Source of the DNA: Cribrihabitans marinus | GTDB taxonomy: Bacteria > Pseudomonadota > Alphaproteobacteria > Rhodobacterales > Rhodobacteraceae | Assembly: GCF_900109035.1 (NCBI RefSeq) | Contig: NZ_FNYD01000012.1 | Location: 62,001-126,000 of the forward strand | Direction of reading: 5' to 3' | Length of the DNA: 64,000 bases | Shown here: positions 33,626-42,473 of the stretch, in pieces | Layout of the letters: every line of letters starts with the position of its first letter | Position numbering within the stretch: position 1 is the stretch's first letter | The notes under the pieces: generated by a model | The model's input: the letters and a program-made list of their open reading frames with translations, nothing else | Told to the model about the DNA's origin: nothing | The model's database searches: none | Made by a program: the position numbers and the translations under genes

Positions 33626-34702
33626 TCAATAATCGTATTCGTCGCTTCCCTTGATGCCGCCGATCTTGCGCACCTCGTCCAGGCCTTCCTTGGCCATGTC
33701 CTCGATGATGGTCAGGAAGTCGGCGCTGACCAGCCGCTTGGCGCGTTCCAACAGGATCGGCACCGGGCTCGACGGCTCCTGGCGCGCGTAATAGTCCATG
33801 ATCCGCTCCAGCGTGTTGGTCACGTCCTGCGGGCCGTTGATCGCGCCGCCGCCCGAGGGCGCGGGCGCCCCCCCTGCCCCGCCGCCACCTGCCGCGTCCG
33901 CCGCGGGCGCATCCCCCTCGGCCGCGTCGCCGGCCGACGCCGCCGGCGCGGATCCGTCGCCATATTTGGCCAGGGCGTTCTTGATCCCGCGCAGGCTCAT
34001 CACCAGCGGGTCCAGCGCCGGCCCCTCGCCCGGTGTCTTGTCCGAGAAGATGCCGTCGATCGCGTCCACATCCTCGAGCAGCAGCGCGATGGCATCGGCA
34101 TTGGCCTGCTGCACCTCGGCATCGGTATCCTTGAACGCCGCCTGAACCGCATTGTTGTCGGGCACGCTGTCGAAATCCGAGGGCGGGGTGATCGCGCCCT
34201 GCGCCACCTCGACATGGCGCAGCGACATCCGCCCGAAGGTGCGGCTTTCGGTCAGAGCGACCCGGCGCAGCCCGACATAGACCGCCGACGGACCCGCCTG
34301 CCCGCCCGGCTGGCCGCACAGGCCCTGCACCGCGTTGATGCGCATGGTGACATCGCCGTCATCCTCGTCGGGTTCGGGATGGCAGCTGTCCCAGAAATCC
34401 TCGAGCAGCTTGCGGATGTAGTGCACCGCCCCGGCAAAGGCCGGCAGCCCCTTGGTGCGCAGCACCGCCTCGGACAGGAACACCGCGGCGCGGATGTCGT
34501 GGCTGCGTTCCAGCACCGCCAGGGCCAGCTTCTCGACCTCGGGCCAGTCGGGTTCTTCGGCGGCGACGACCTCGTCGCCCATCTGGCGTTCTTCGCCCGG
34601 CTGCGCGGTCAGCTCCAGTTCGGTGAAGACCGGATCGTATTCCAGGTTCTCGCCGCTCGGGGGATTGGCGTCCCGTGGGTCTAGATAGGCAGCAAGATCC
34701 AT
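33626..34702 (-). CDS. tssA: T6SS assembly protein TssA
   Basis: A 358-residue protein. ATG 34702 (GGAGAGAGA directly upstream) starts the conserved ImpA N-terminal domain: PPSGENLEYDPVFTELE, RQMGDEV, EEPDWPEVEKLALAVLERSHDIR and LPAFAGAVHYIRKLLEDFWD. An Ala/Gly-rich linker (about 245-290) leads to a short C-terminal VTNTLERIMDYYARQEPSSP helix pair. TssA guides baseplate docking and tube/sheath growth. It is the first gene of the long leftward operon. Confidence 0.93.
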   Translation of the reverse strand: MDLAAYLDPRDANPPSGENLEYDPVFTELELTAQPGEERQMGDEVVAAEEPDWPEVEKLALAVLERSHDIRAAVFLSEAVLRTKGLPAFAGAVHYIRKLLEDFWDSCHPEPDEDDGDVTMRINAVQGLCGQPGGQAGPSAVYVGLRRVALTESRTFGRMSLRHVEVAQGAITPPSDFDSVPDNNAVQAAFKDTDAEVQQANADAIALLLEDVDAIDGIFSDKTPGEGPALDPLVMSLRGIKNALAKYGDGSAPAASAGDAAEGDAPAADAAGGGGAGGAPAPSGGGAINGPQDVTNTLERIMDYYARQEPSSPVPILLERAKRLVSADFLTIIEDMAKEGLDEVRKIGGIKGSDEYDY

Positions 34703-34824
34703 TCTCTCTCCGATGGATTGGTGTCGTGTTCCGCCGCGTCGGTTCCCGGCCCCCCTGCCGCGCCCGCACATACCGCCCCGCCGGGCGCGCACGTTCACGA
34801 CCGCCGCGGCGGCCTACCTCCCGT

Positions 34825-34836
34825 CTTGACGTCAAG
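34825..34836. promoter_or_regulatory. Palindrome in the divergent tssA control region
   Basis: CTTGACGTCAAG, a perfect 12-bp palindrome, lies in the 189-bp gap between tssA (leftward) and the Exb/Ton-like operon (rightward), followed by TTATAGT. It could be an operator serving both operons. No confident -35/-10 pair with normal spacing was found. Confidence 0.35.
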
Positions 34837-34891
34837 TCAGCCTTATAGTCTGTTCAAAGTCAAACTCTTATTGCGCGAGGCCCGGCCCCGG

Positions 34892-35665
34892 ATGGCGACA
34901 GACCCCGCAGAGGGCGCGGTTTTGCGCCAGATGGTGAGCCTTGCCCGCAAGGAGCCGGTGAATTTCGCCTTCTGCGACGGCGGCGCCGGCGGCAGCGGAC
35001 CCGTGCTTCTGATCGACCGCCGCAAGCCCGCTGCAAGCCTGGCCAAGGAGGCGCGCAGGCTGGCCGGCGGGGCGCGCGCGGCGCATGGCGAGATGACCGC
35101 GCAGGGCAGCACGATCCGCCTGGATTGCGCCGCCGATCTGCCCAACCTGGCCAAGCTGATGCGCACCCACATGAAGGCCAACGGGATCAGCGCCGAGGTG
35201 GTGCTGGGCACGGCCGAGGCCGACGAAGCGGCCGCCGAACCGGCCGAGCCGCCCACGGCCGCGGCCGCCGGCGTGGTCGGCCTGTCCGAGGCGCGGCAGG
35301 GCTGGAGCGATGCGCGTGACCGCGTGATGGCCGATGTCAAGGCGCTGCTCACCGGGGTCGGCGCCGCCACCGGGGACCAGCCCGAATACGCCCACGCCCC
35401 GCGCGAGATGGCCCGGCTGGTGCAGCCGGTGGCGCAGATGGACGACCGGCTGGACGCGCTGCTGGCCCGGCTGGAGCGCGCGCAGGGCGACGACCGCGCG
35501 GCCCTGGTCGCCGCCGCGCAGAAGGCGCTGCGCAACCATGCCGCGCTGATGGAGACCGAGTTCTTCAAGGCGGTGGATGCCAGCGGCTTTGCCGAGACCC
35601 GCATCCGCGCCACCATCCTGAACGCATTGAAAGGGGTTGCAGAGGCGCTGACCAAGGCGGCCTGA
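34892..35665 (+). CDS. Unknown cytoplasmic protein of the T6SS accessory operon
   Basis: A 257-residue protein not assigned to a family. ATG 34892 is the first start after a GCGAGG site; a longer frame from 34718 would cross the promoter region. The N-terminal half (KEPVNFAFCDGG, LLIDRRKPAASLAKEARRL, IRLDCAADLPNLAKLMR) looks like a compact alpha/beta domain; the C-terminal half (about 130-257) is helical, with RLDALLARLERAQGDDRAAL and the closing ATILNALKGVAEALTKA helix. No signal peptide or membrane segment. First gene of the operon with exbB/exbD-like genes, so probably a cytoplasmic partner of that complex. Confidence 0.6.
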   Translation: MATDPAEGAVLRQMVSLARKEPVNFAFCDGGAGGSGPVLLIDRRKPAASLAKEARRLAGGARAAHGEMTAQGSTIRLDCAADLPNLAKLMRTHMKANGISAEVVLGTAEADEAAAEPAEPPTAAAAGVVGLSEARQGWSDARDRVMADVKALLTGVGAATGDQPEYAHAPREMARLVQPVAQMDDRLDALLARLERAQGDDRAALVAAAQKALRNHAALMETEFFKAVDASGFAETRIRATILNALKGVAEALTKAA

Positions 35666-35694
35666 CCCGCATCACATCCTGGGGAGGAAACAAG

Positions 35695-36120
35695 ATGAAA
35701 CCGACACCGATCATGGCCGCCCTGCTGGCCGCCGCACTGGCCTGGAGCGGGCCGGCGCAGGCCGAAGAGCCGCAACTTGTGGTTGAACTCAACAAGTTCG
35801 AACCCACCGATACCGGCGGCTGCCGCGCCTTCTTCCTGTTCCGCAACGGCACCGAGATGAGTTTCGAGGCCTTCGAGATGTCGCTGGCGATCCTGGATGG
35901 CGACGGGGTGATCGACCGGCTGCTGAGCATCGATGCCGCCCCCCTGCCCGTCAGCCGCACGGTGCTCAAGCTGTTCGAGATCCCGCAGATCGCCTGTGAC
36001 GACATCTCCGAGATCCTGCTGCACGACCTGACCGCCTGCACCCCGCAGAACGCCGAGCCGATGGACTGTTTCCCGATCCTGTCGCTGGCCAGCAAGACGC
36101 CCGCGCCGCTGGCCAAATAG
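35695..36120 (+). CDS. Small secreted protein of unknown function
   Basis: A 141-residue protein with a clear signal peptide (MKPTPIMAALLAAALAW, cleavage after AQA near residue 21). The mature part has four cysteines (GGCRAFF, IACDD, TACTP, MDCFP) that could form two disulphides, and a beta-rich FFLFRNGTEMSFEAFEM region resembling a small immunoglobulin-like fold. GGAGGAA lies 7 nt upstream. It precedes the ExbB-like gene by 3 bp and is presumably a periplasmic partner of that complex. Function unknown. Confidence 0.65.
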   Translation: MKPTPIMAALLAAALAWSGPAQAEEPQLVVELNKFEPTDTGGCRAFFLFRNGTEMSFEAFEMSLAILDGDGVIDRLLSIDAAPLPVSRTVLKLFEIPQIACDDISEILLHDLTACTPQNAEPMDCFPILSLASKTPAPLAK

Positions 36121-36123
36121 CGC

Positions 36124-36738
36124 ATGGCCTGGTTCGACACCCTGGGCGCCGGCGGGCCGATCCTGGCCGTGCTGGCGGTGCTGTCGCTGATCTCGGTGGC
36201 GCTGATCGTGGTCAAGACGCTGGCGCTGTGGCCGGTGACAGGCGGCGGGTCGGCGCGCGACGCGGCGCTGGCGGAGTGGGCCGAGGGGCGGCGCGACGCG
36301 GCCCGCGCGGGGCTGGGCAACGCCGCCGCCGACCGGGTGCTGGCCTATGCCATGCAGGCGCTGTCGGACGGGTTCCGGGGCGCGCCGCTGATCGCCGAGC
36401 TGACCCGGCGCGGCAACGAGGAATTTGCCGCCATGAGCCGCGGCATTAGGGTGCTGGAGCTGATCGCGATGATCTCGCCACTGCTGGGCCTTCTGGGCAC
36501 CGTGACCGGGATGATCCAGTCCTTCCAGGAGCTGGAGCTGGCCGAGGGCGCGGCCAATGCCTCGGTGCTGGCGGGCGGCATCTGGCAGGCGCTGCTGACC
36601 ACCGCCGCCGGTCTGCTGGTGGCGATCCCGGCCGCGGTCGCCGCCTCGCTTCTGGCCGGGCGCGCGGAACGCGGCGCGCAGGCGATCGAGAACGCGGTCG
36701 GGCGCCTGATGGTGATCGAGGAACAGGGGCCGCGCTGA
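36124..36738 (+). CDS. ExbB/TolQ/MotA-type proton-channel protein
   Basis: A 204-residue inner-membrane protein with three membrane segments (about 15-40, 110-133, 157-180) and the family signature ISPLLGLLGTVTGMIQSF before the second segment and TTAAGLLVAIPA in the third. ExbB/TolQ proteins form pentamers that, with ExbD/TolR, use the proton gradient to drive a periplasm-spanning partner. It is followed by two ExbD-like genes and a TonB-like gene, so this is a complete energising module devoted to the T6SS locus. Confidence 0.88.
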   Translation: MAWFDTLGAGGPILAVLAVLSLISVALIVVKTLALWPVTGGGSARDAALAEWAEGRRDAARAGLGNAAADRVLAYAMQALSDGFRGAPLIAELTRRGNEEFAAMSRGIRVLELIAMISPLLGLLGTVTGMIQSFQELELAEGAANASVLAGGIWQALLTTAAGLLVAIPAAVAASLLAGRAERGAQAIENAVGRLMVIEEQGPR

Positions 36739-36750
36739 GGGAGGCACGTC

Positions 36751-37164
36751 ATGGCCGAGATGCTGAGCCTGACCCGGCCGCGCCCGTCCCGCGCTCCGGT
36801 CTCGCTGGTGCCGATGATCGACGTGCTGCTGATCATGCTGGTCTTCTTCATGGTCACCTCGACCTATCTGGATCTCGACATGATCCCTGCCGTGGACAGC
36901 GCCGAGGGCGCGGCCCCCGGCCCCGCCGCTGCGGCCGATGGCACGGTCCTGATCCGGCTGGGCGCCGATGGCCGCCCGGCGATCCAGGGCCGCAGCCTGT
37001 TGCATGGGGAACTGGCGGCGCATCTGGCGGCGCGGCCCGACGCGCAGGTGATCGTGCTGCCCACCGGCGCGGCGACGATGCAGGCGCTGGTCTCGGTCAT
37101 GGACACGGTGACCGGCGCCGGCGTCACTCGGATGCGGGTCGTGCGGCTGGAGGCGCGGCCATGA
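36751..37164 (+). CDS. ExbD/TolR-type protein, first copy
   Basis: A 137-residue protein with one N-terminal membrane segment (about 18-40) that carries the proton-carrying aspartate, Asp24 in LVPMIDVLLIMLVFFM, and a small periplasmic domain. GGAGG lies upstream. ExbD/TolR dimers sit inside the ExbB pentamer. Confidence 0.87.
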   Translation: MAEMLSLTRPRPSRAPVSLVPMIDVLLIMLVFFMVTSTYLDLDMIPAVDSAEGAAPGPAAAADGTVLIRLGADGRPAIQGRSLLHGELAAHLAARPDAQVIVLPTGAATMQALVSVMDTVTGAGVTRMRVVRLEARP

Positions 37165-37174
37165 GGAACGCCGC

Positions 37175-37585
37175 ATGAGAATTGCCCGCCCCGCCCCGCG
37201 CACCGCGCCCGAAACCGTCATCGCGCTGATCGACGTGGTGTTCTTTCTGCTGGTCTTCTTCATGCTGATCGGCCGGATGGACGCCACCGCGCCGTTCGAC
37301 GTGACCCCGCCCGAGTCGCTGACCGGTGCCGACATGCCCGGCGGCGGCGCCACGCTGGCTGTGGCGGCGGACGGCGCACTGGCGCTCGATGGCGCGCCGG
37401 TCGATGCCGGTGCGGCCGCCGAGCGGCTGCTTGCGCGGCTGGCCGATCAGCCGGATCTGCTGGTGCGGATCAACGCCCATCGCGACGCCCAGCTGCGCCA
37501 CGTGCTGCCGCTGATCGCCACGCTCGAGGGGCAGGGCGCGCGCGAGGTGGTGCTGGTGGTCACGCCGCCGGATGCCGGGAAATGA
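37175..37585 (+). CDS. ExbD/TolR-type protein, second copy
   Basis: A 136-residue paralogue with the same layout: membrane segment about 15-33 containing Asp20 in ALIDVVFFLLVFFM, then a periplasmic domain. Having two different ExbD-like genes suggests a heterodimer. Its last 4 bp overlap the start of the TonB-like gene. Confidence 0.86.
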   Translation: MRIARPAPRTAPETVIALIDVVFFLLVFFMLIGRMDATAPFDVTPPESLTGADMPGGGATLAVAADGALALDGAPVDAGAAAERLLARLADQPDLLVRINAHRDAQLRHVLPLIATLEGQGAREVVLVVTPPDAGK

Positions 37586-39129
37586 GCCGGGGGGCGGCGC
37601 TGTGGGCGGCGGGGCTGGCGGGGTCGGTCCTGCTGCATGGCGCGGGGGCGGCGGTGCTGTGGCGCGCGGTGCAGCCCGATCCGGTCGCCGAACAGCCGGT
37701 GCCGGACACCAGGATGCGCCTCTCGGCCTATCGCGTGACCCGGACCGAAGCCGCCGAGGCCGCCCCGCAGGCCGATCCGGCGGCGCAGACCGAGGCCACC
37801 GGGGCGCGGCTGGGGCCGGGGGAGATCCCCCGCAGCCGCGCGGAACCGGCCGCGTTGACAGCTGTCAACCTGCCTCCGCAGACCGCGCCCACCGCCACCG
37901 CACCGACGCTGGATGCGCCCGGTGAGGCCCTGCCCGCCGCGGTTCCGGATCCCGAGACCATGCCGCAGGCCCGGCCGCAGACCGAGCCGCTCGACCCGGC
38001 CCAGCCGGCGCCGGAGACCGCCCCGGCGGCGGAATTGACAGCCGTAAACATCCCCGACGCGCCGCTGCAACCCCGGCCCTTGGTCGCGGGCGATCCCGTG
38101 CCCGAGGCGGCAAACCCGCTTGCACCGGCGGCCGACCCGCTGGTCGATGTCGCGCCCGCCGCCGATGTTCTGACCGGCACCCAGCCGCCGGCCAACCCCG
38201 CGCCCAGCGTCGAGGCCCCCGCGGCACCGGCCGCGCAGATCGCCGCAACCGGCGAGGCGCTTGGCAGCGCGCCACCACGGCCGGTGACGCTGCCTCAGGC
38301 TGCCCCGCAGGTGCAGAGCGTCCGCGCGGAACTGGCCTTCTCGACCGACGAGGGCGCGGTGGATCCGGTGTCGCTGGCCGCCTTCCAGAGCTTCATGGAT
38401 CCGCAGGCCGGGCAGGCCGAAGAGCTGCGCGACGGGATCGAGGGGCTGCTGGCGGCAGTGCCCTGTTCGCGGATGCAGGTGCAGTTCCGCCCCGAGGGCA
38501 ACCGCCTGGACCTGGTGGGCCATGTTCCCGCCGAGGACATGCGCGCGCCGGTTCTGGCCGCGCTGCAGGCCCAGATGGGCGGCAACATCACCGTGGCCGA
38601 CAACCTGCGCATCCTGCCCGAGCCGCAATGCGGCGCGCTGAGCGGCATCGCCGATGTCGGGCTGCCGCAATCCACCGACCAGATCACCAACCCGCTGCTG
38701 GTGGGCGAGGACACCCATGCGCGCGAGTTCCGCTATGTGCAGGGCCAGCAGCTGGTGCTGGACCTGACCGGCGCGGACTACGACGCCTATGTCTATGTCG
38801 ATTACTTCGACGCCGAAGGCCAGGTGATCCATCTGAGCCCGAACGAGTCGACGCCGCTGCGGCTGACGCCGGCGGAATCGGCGCTCAGGATCGGGGCCGA
38901 GCGGCCGGGCGAACCGGGGCTCTATATCACCATCGGGCCGCCCTATGGCCAGGAGATCGCCGTGGCCTTCGCCGCGTCCGAACCGCTCTATTCGGGTCTG
39001 CGCCCGCTTGTAGAGCCTGCGGCGCCCTATCTCGACTGGCTGCGCGCACGGGTGGCCGAGGCCCGCGAGACGCATCCCGACTTCAAAGGCGAATGGGTCT
39101 ATTTCTTTGTCAGCACCGTGCCGGGCTAG
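37582..39129 (+). CDS. TonB-like membrane protein with BON/DUF4384-type C-terminus
   Basis: A 515-residue protein. Residues about 5-25 form a TonB-like N-terminal anchor (GLAGSVLLHGAGAAVLW). A long Pro/Ala-rich, presumably extended region (about 40-260) contains repeated AVNLPPQTAP/AVNIPDAPLQP blocks. Residues about 275-515 are folded: a BON-like part (LDLVGHVPAEDMRAPVLAAL) and a DUF4384-type part (YDAYVYVDYFDAEGQVIHLS). The C-terminal half aligns in order with the periplasmic half of PpkA, and there is no TonB C-terminal domain. It probably spans the periplasm, driven by the ExbB/ExbD-like proteins encoded just upstream, and acts with or like PpkA's sensor. Role is inference. Confidence 0.7.
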   Translation: MSRGAALWAAGLAGSVLLHGAGAAVLWRAVQPDPVAEQPVPDTRMRLSAYRVTRTEAAEAAPQADPAAQTEATGARLGPGEIPRSRAEPAALTAVNLPPQTAPTATAPTLDAPGEALPAAVPDPETMPQARPQTEPLDPAQPAPETAPAAELTAVNIPDAPLQPRPLVAGDPVPEAANPLAPAADPLVDVAPAADVLTGTQPPANPAPSVEAPAAPAAQIAATGEALGSAPPRPVTLPQAAPQVQSVRAELAFSTDEGAVDPVSLAAFQSFMDPQAGQAEELRDGIEGLLAAVPCSRMQVQFRPEGNRLDLVGHVPAEDMRAPVLAALQAQMGGNITVADNLRILPEPQCGALSGIADVGLPQSTDQITNPLLVGEDTHAREFRYVQGQQLVLDLTGADYDAYVYVDYFDAEGQVIHLSPNESTPLRLTPAESALRIGAERPGEPGLYITIGPPYGQEIAVAFAASEPLYSGLRPLVEPAAPYLDWLRARVAEARETHPDFKGEWVYFFVSTVPG

Positions 39130-39155
39130 CTGTCCTGGTTCCGCCCCCCGCCACG

Positions 39156-40901
39156 TCAGTAAAAGAACGGCAGGCCCTTGCGCTTGGCGGCTTCGACCCA
39201 TGTCGGCACAAAGGGGATGATCTTGTCCTGTGACGGCACCATCATCTCGATGAAATTCGCACCGGAATTCTCGATCGCCGCGGACAGGACGTCTTCGATC
39301 TGGTCCTCACGCGTGATCCGCGCGGTTGCAAAGCCGAAACCGTCCAGAACCTTGACGTAGTCGACACCACCGAAATCCGTTGACCACGGCTCGTCCACGT
39401 CATCGAGCAGGATGGCCTCGCCGCGGATCCAGCCATAATTGTCGTTGCGGGTCAGGATGATCGTGACGTTCTTGCCACTGCGCTTGATCGTTTCCAGATC
39501 CCCCATGACGAAGGCGAAGGAGCCATCACCAGTGAACGAGATCACCGGGCCGTCACTGGCATAGGAGGCGCCTATGCCCGCCGGCACCGAATAGCCCAGG
39601 GCGCCCATGGAATAGTTGGTCAGATAGCGGCGCCCGGCCTTGCGCACCGACATCAGGGCCGAAGGGTAGATCGCCGCGACGCCGGGTTCGGCGGTCACGA
39701 TCGCATCGTCGGGCAGCAGCCTGTCCAGAGCCTCGGTCAGCCTGACGGGCGAGACCGTGCCCTCGGGCATCCGGATATTCGAGTTGAAGACCCGTTCGAG
39801 CGCGCTGGTCCTGAGGGCGGTCAGATCGACCGTCGCCGGCGGTACCGGTGCGTCATCGGCCAGCAGCTCGTTCATGTAGGACAGTGTGGCCCGCGCATCG
39901 CCGACCAAACCCACCTGCACCGGAAAGTTGTTGCCCACATGGGCCTCGGCGATGTCGAGGTGGATGAAGGTCTTTTCCCTGGGGTCGCCGTAGAGCTTCC
40001 AGTGCATCGTCGAGCTGGAATCCGTGTTGGTGCCGATGAAGAAAACCGTGTCGGCCGCCTTCACGAACTCGTTGGAATACTCCATGCCGCCGCGCGCACC
40101 GATGACGCGAAGGGCCAAGGGGTGCGTTTCGGGGATCGTGCCCTTGCCCGCCGTGGTCGTGGCAACCGGGATCTGCAGGGTATCGGCCAGGGCCAGTACG
40201 GCCTCGGTCGCGCGCGAGATCAGCGCGCCCTGCCCGCAGACGATCACCGGGTTTTCCGCGGCCTTGAGCAGCTCCAGCGCCGCACGCACCTTGGCATGAT
40301 CGGCCACCGGCCGATGCGCGGGATAGGAGCGATAGTCCGCCTCGGCGTAGAGGTCGTCGATCCGCGCGGTCTCGTTGAACACGTTGATCGGCACGCGGAT
40401 ATGCACCGGGGCCGGTCGGCCCGAGGTCGCGACCCGGAAGGCCCGGCGCAGCAAGAAGGGGATCTCGGCGACATTGGTCAGGTAGAAGGATTCCTTGCAG
40501 ATCGGTGCATAGAGCGCAGTCTGGTCCACGCCCGTCAGGCCATGCCGCTTGTCCTGGTTGATCGGGATGTCCGACGAGAAGAAGATGACCGGCACCGAGC
40601 TGAGGAAGGCCTCGGTGATGCCCGGTGTGCAATGGGTGACGCCCGGGCTTGGCGCCTCGAGCACGGCCGGGCGACCGGTGACCTTGGCATAGGCCTCGGC
40701 CGCGAAGGCGGCGGTGCGTTCGTCGCGGGTCAGGACATATTCGATGTCGGTATGCTTGTACCAATCCTTGTACCAGCCGATGGTCGTCTCTCCGGGCAGG
40801 CCGAACACGTGGGTCACGCCGAACAGGTCCAGCATCTTCAGGATGACCTGGCCGCCCGTCATTTCACGAGCTGCGCGGTCCGGGTCGCGTTCGGTTTTCA
40901 T
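39156..40901 (-). CDS. Thiamine-pyrophosphate-dependent enzyme (acetolactate-synthase-like)
   Basis: A 581-residue member of the TPP enzyme superfamily with N-terminal Pyr domain (LFGVTHVFGLPGETTIG; activating Glu in TRDERTAAFAAEAYAK near residue 61), central domain, and C-terminal PP domain with the TPP/Mg motif SFTGDGSFAFVMGDLE running to RNDNYGW. Relatives include acetolactate synthase, oxalyl-CoA decarboxylase and benzoylformate decarboxylase; the substrate cannot be read here. GAGGAG precedes ATG 40901, 12 bp after the muconate-cycloisomerase-like gene, so the two should act in one pathway. Confidence 0.82.
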   Translation of the reverse strand: MKTERDPDRAAREMTGGQVILKMLDLFGVTHVFGLPGETTIGWYKDWYKHTDIEYVLTRDERTAAFAAEAYAKVTGRPAVLEAPSPGVTHCTPGITEAFLSSVPVIFFSSDIPINQDKRHGLTGVDQTALYAPICKESFYLTNVAEIPFLLRRAFRVATSGRPAPVHIRVPINVFNETARIDDLYAEADYRSYPAHRPVADHAKVRAALELLKAAENPVIVCGQGALISRATEAVLALADTLQIPVATTTAGKGTIPETHPLALRVIGARGGMEYSNEFVKAADTVFFIGTNTDSSSTMHWKLYGDPREKTFIHLDIAEAHVGNNFPVQVGLVGDARATLSYMNELLADDAPVPPATVDLTALRTSALERVFNSNIRMPEGTVSPVRLTEALDRLLPDDAIVTAEPGVAAIYPSALMSVRKAGRRYLTNYSMGALGYSVPAGIGASYASDGPVISFTGDGSFAFVMGDLETIKRSGKNVTIILTRNDNYGWIRGEAILLDDVDEPWSTDFGGVDYVKVLDGFGFATARITREDQIEDVLSAAIENSGANFIEMMVPSQDKIIPFVPTWVEAAKRKGLPFFY

Positions 40902-40913
40902 GGCTGGGACTCC

Positions 40914-42038
40914 TCAATCCAGGGCCGGTGCAACGGCATATCGGGCGAGTTTTTCGGGGTCGACCGAGACGCCGAGCCCGGGTCCCGTCGGGACATGGAC
41001 GCGCCCGCCCCGGACCGGGAAAGGATCGACCAGGATGTCGTCGAGCGCATAGTAGGTGGCCATGTAGAACTCGCAGCCCAGCCTGAGGTCCGGAACCGCC
41101 GCCATCAGGTGCGCGCCCGCCGCATGGGCGAGGCCCGTCTCGAACATGCAGCCGCCATAGACCTCGATCCCGGCCGCGCGGGCGATGGCCGCCACTTCCA
41201 GTGCGCGGCGGATGCCGCCGGATTTCATGATCTTGAGAGAGAAGATGTCGGCGATGCGGATCTGCGCGCCATACAGGGCGGTCCGGGGATCGAAGACGCT
41301 TTCATCCGCCATGATCGGCAGATCGACCACATGCGCGATATGCGCCAGCGCCTCGCGCTCGTGCATCTTGACGGGTTGCTCGACAAAGGTCGGCCGGAAC
41401 GGCTCGAAATCCTTGATCCTGCGCACCGCGTCATAGGCCGGCAGACCCTGGTTGTAGTCGATGCGCATGTCGATCTCGTCGCCGTAGAGCGCGCGCAGTC
41501 TCTCGACCCGCATCAGGTCGAACGCATGCCCGGCGAACCCGGTCTTGAGCTTGTAGATGCGCACACCGTCGTCCCACAGCGTCGCGATATCCTCCAGATC
41601 GGCGTTGAAATCCGGATTGGCGACGGAAAAGCTCATCCCGATATCGTCCCGCATCCGGCCGCCGACAAGCTCGCAGACGGACAGGCCGGCGATCTGGCCG
41701 GTGAGGTCCAGCAAGGCCATCTCGAGCGCGGCCTTGGCCTCGGGATGCCCGACCAGCGCCCTGTCGGCCGCCAGCATGTGCCTTTCGACCTGAACCGGGT
41801 CGGCCCGGATCAGGAACGGGCGGAAATAGGTGTGAAGTGCTGCGGCATTGCCCTCGGCGGTTCCGGTGAAGACCGGCCAGGGCGAGGCCTCGCCCCACCC
41901 GGTGAGGCCGGTATCGGTGGTCAGTTCCAGCACCACCGAATGGATGCCCGAGACGTCGCCGCTGCCATGCGAATGCACGGCCCTGGCGGGAATGTTGATG
42001 CGGTGGACCCGCATGCCCTGAATCTTGTGAATGCTCAT
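40914..42038 (-). CDS. Enolase-superfamily enzyme, muconate-cycloisomerase-like
   Basis: A 374-residue mandelate racemase/muconate lactonizing enzyme relative. The N-terminal capping domain is followed by the barrel with catalytic lysines in YKLKTG (about 163-165), metal ligands Asp in DYNQG (about 192), Glu in VEQPV (about 219) and Asp in ADES (about 244), and the second-side Lys in SLKIMKSGG (about 268). This two-lysine pattern is that of the MLE/dipeptide-epimerase subgroup. It probably isomerises or dehydrates an acid produced upstream in the same catabolic route. The gene is clustered with a TPP enzyme and a Usp gene. Confidence 0.82.
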   Translation of the reverse strand: MSIHKIQGMRVHRINIPARAVHSHGSGDVSGIHSVVLELTTDTGLTGWGEASPWPVFTGTAEGNAAALHTYFRPFLIRADPVQVERHMLAADRALVGHPEAKAALEMALLDLTGQIAGLSVCELVGGRMRDDIGMSFSVANPDFNADLEDIATLWDDGVRIYKLKTGFAGHAFDLMRVERLRALYGDEIDMRIDYNQGLPAYDAVRRIKDFEPFRPTFVEQPVKMHEREALAHIAHVVDLPIMADESVFDPRTALYGAQIRIADIFSLKIMKSGGIRRALEVAAIARAAGIEVYGGCMFETGLAHAAGAHLMAAVPDLRLGCEFYMATYYALDDILVDPFPVRGGRVHVPTGPGLGVSVDPEKLARYAVAPALD

Positions 42039-42057
42039 CTGGCTTGCCTTGGATATC

Positions 42058-42426
42058 TCAGGGACGGACAGTCAGGACGCTGCAATTGGTGTCGCGGTCG
42101 CGCGCGACCCGTGCCGCGTTCGGGCCGATGAACAGGTCCCGGATCGTCGGCTTGTTGGCGCCGATGACGATGAACGAGGCCCCGATCTCGTCGGTCCTCG
42201 CGACGATCCTTTCGCAGACGGTGCCGCGCAACACGCGACCGCCACAGGCGCGCAACTCCTCGGGGACGAAATGCTGAGCATAACCGTCCTGCTGGTCGGG
42301 GATGACGAACACCAGTTCGATCCTTTCATCATGCGTCTGGGCCAGCTTGATGGCCTCTTGTACCACGCGGGCCTCGGCGACGTCATTGTGAAGGTTGATG
42401 GCGGCAAGGATGGATGTTTCCGGCAT
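42058..42426 (-). CDS. Universal stress protein (UspA/TeaD-like)
   Basis: A 122-residue protein when started at ATG 42426. It has the Usp fold signature: SILAAINLHND at the start, FIVIGANKP, then FIGPNAARVARDRDTNCSVLTVRP, matching the nucleotide-binding G-2x-G-9x-G(S/N) pattern only loosely. Usp genes of this type are often encoded next to TRAP transporters, and the remnant of a TRAP permease lies directly upstream, so the gene probably belonged to a TRAP operon. Confidence 0.8.
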   Translation of the reverse strand: MPETSILAAINLHNDVAEARVVQEAIKLAQTHDERIELVFVIPDQQDGYAQHFVPEELRACGGRVLRGTVCERIVARTDEIGASFIVIGANKPTIRDLFIGPNAARVARDRDTNCSVLTVRP

Positions 42427-42452
42427 GTCTCGTTCTTTCAAAGCGGTGCCAG

Positions 42453-42470
42453 GGCCGCCCCGGGGCGGCC
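42453..42470. other. Perfect 18-bp palindrome before the Usp gene
   Basis: GGCCGCCCCGGGGCGGCC is perfectly self-complementary and lies between the permease scar and the Usp start at 42426. No T-run follows on either strand. It may be a hairpin that protects or attenuates the downstream mRNA. Confidence 0.35.
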
Positions 42471-42473
42471 GGG

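Noticed and set aside
34892-35665. RLDALLARL in the unknown accessory protein as a further copy of the fusion motif
   Set aside because: It sits in an ordinary charged helix without the DD prefix and acidic spacers; probably chance.
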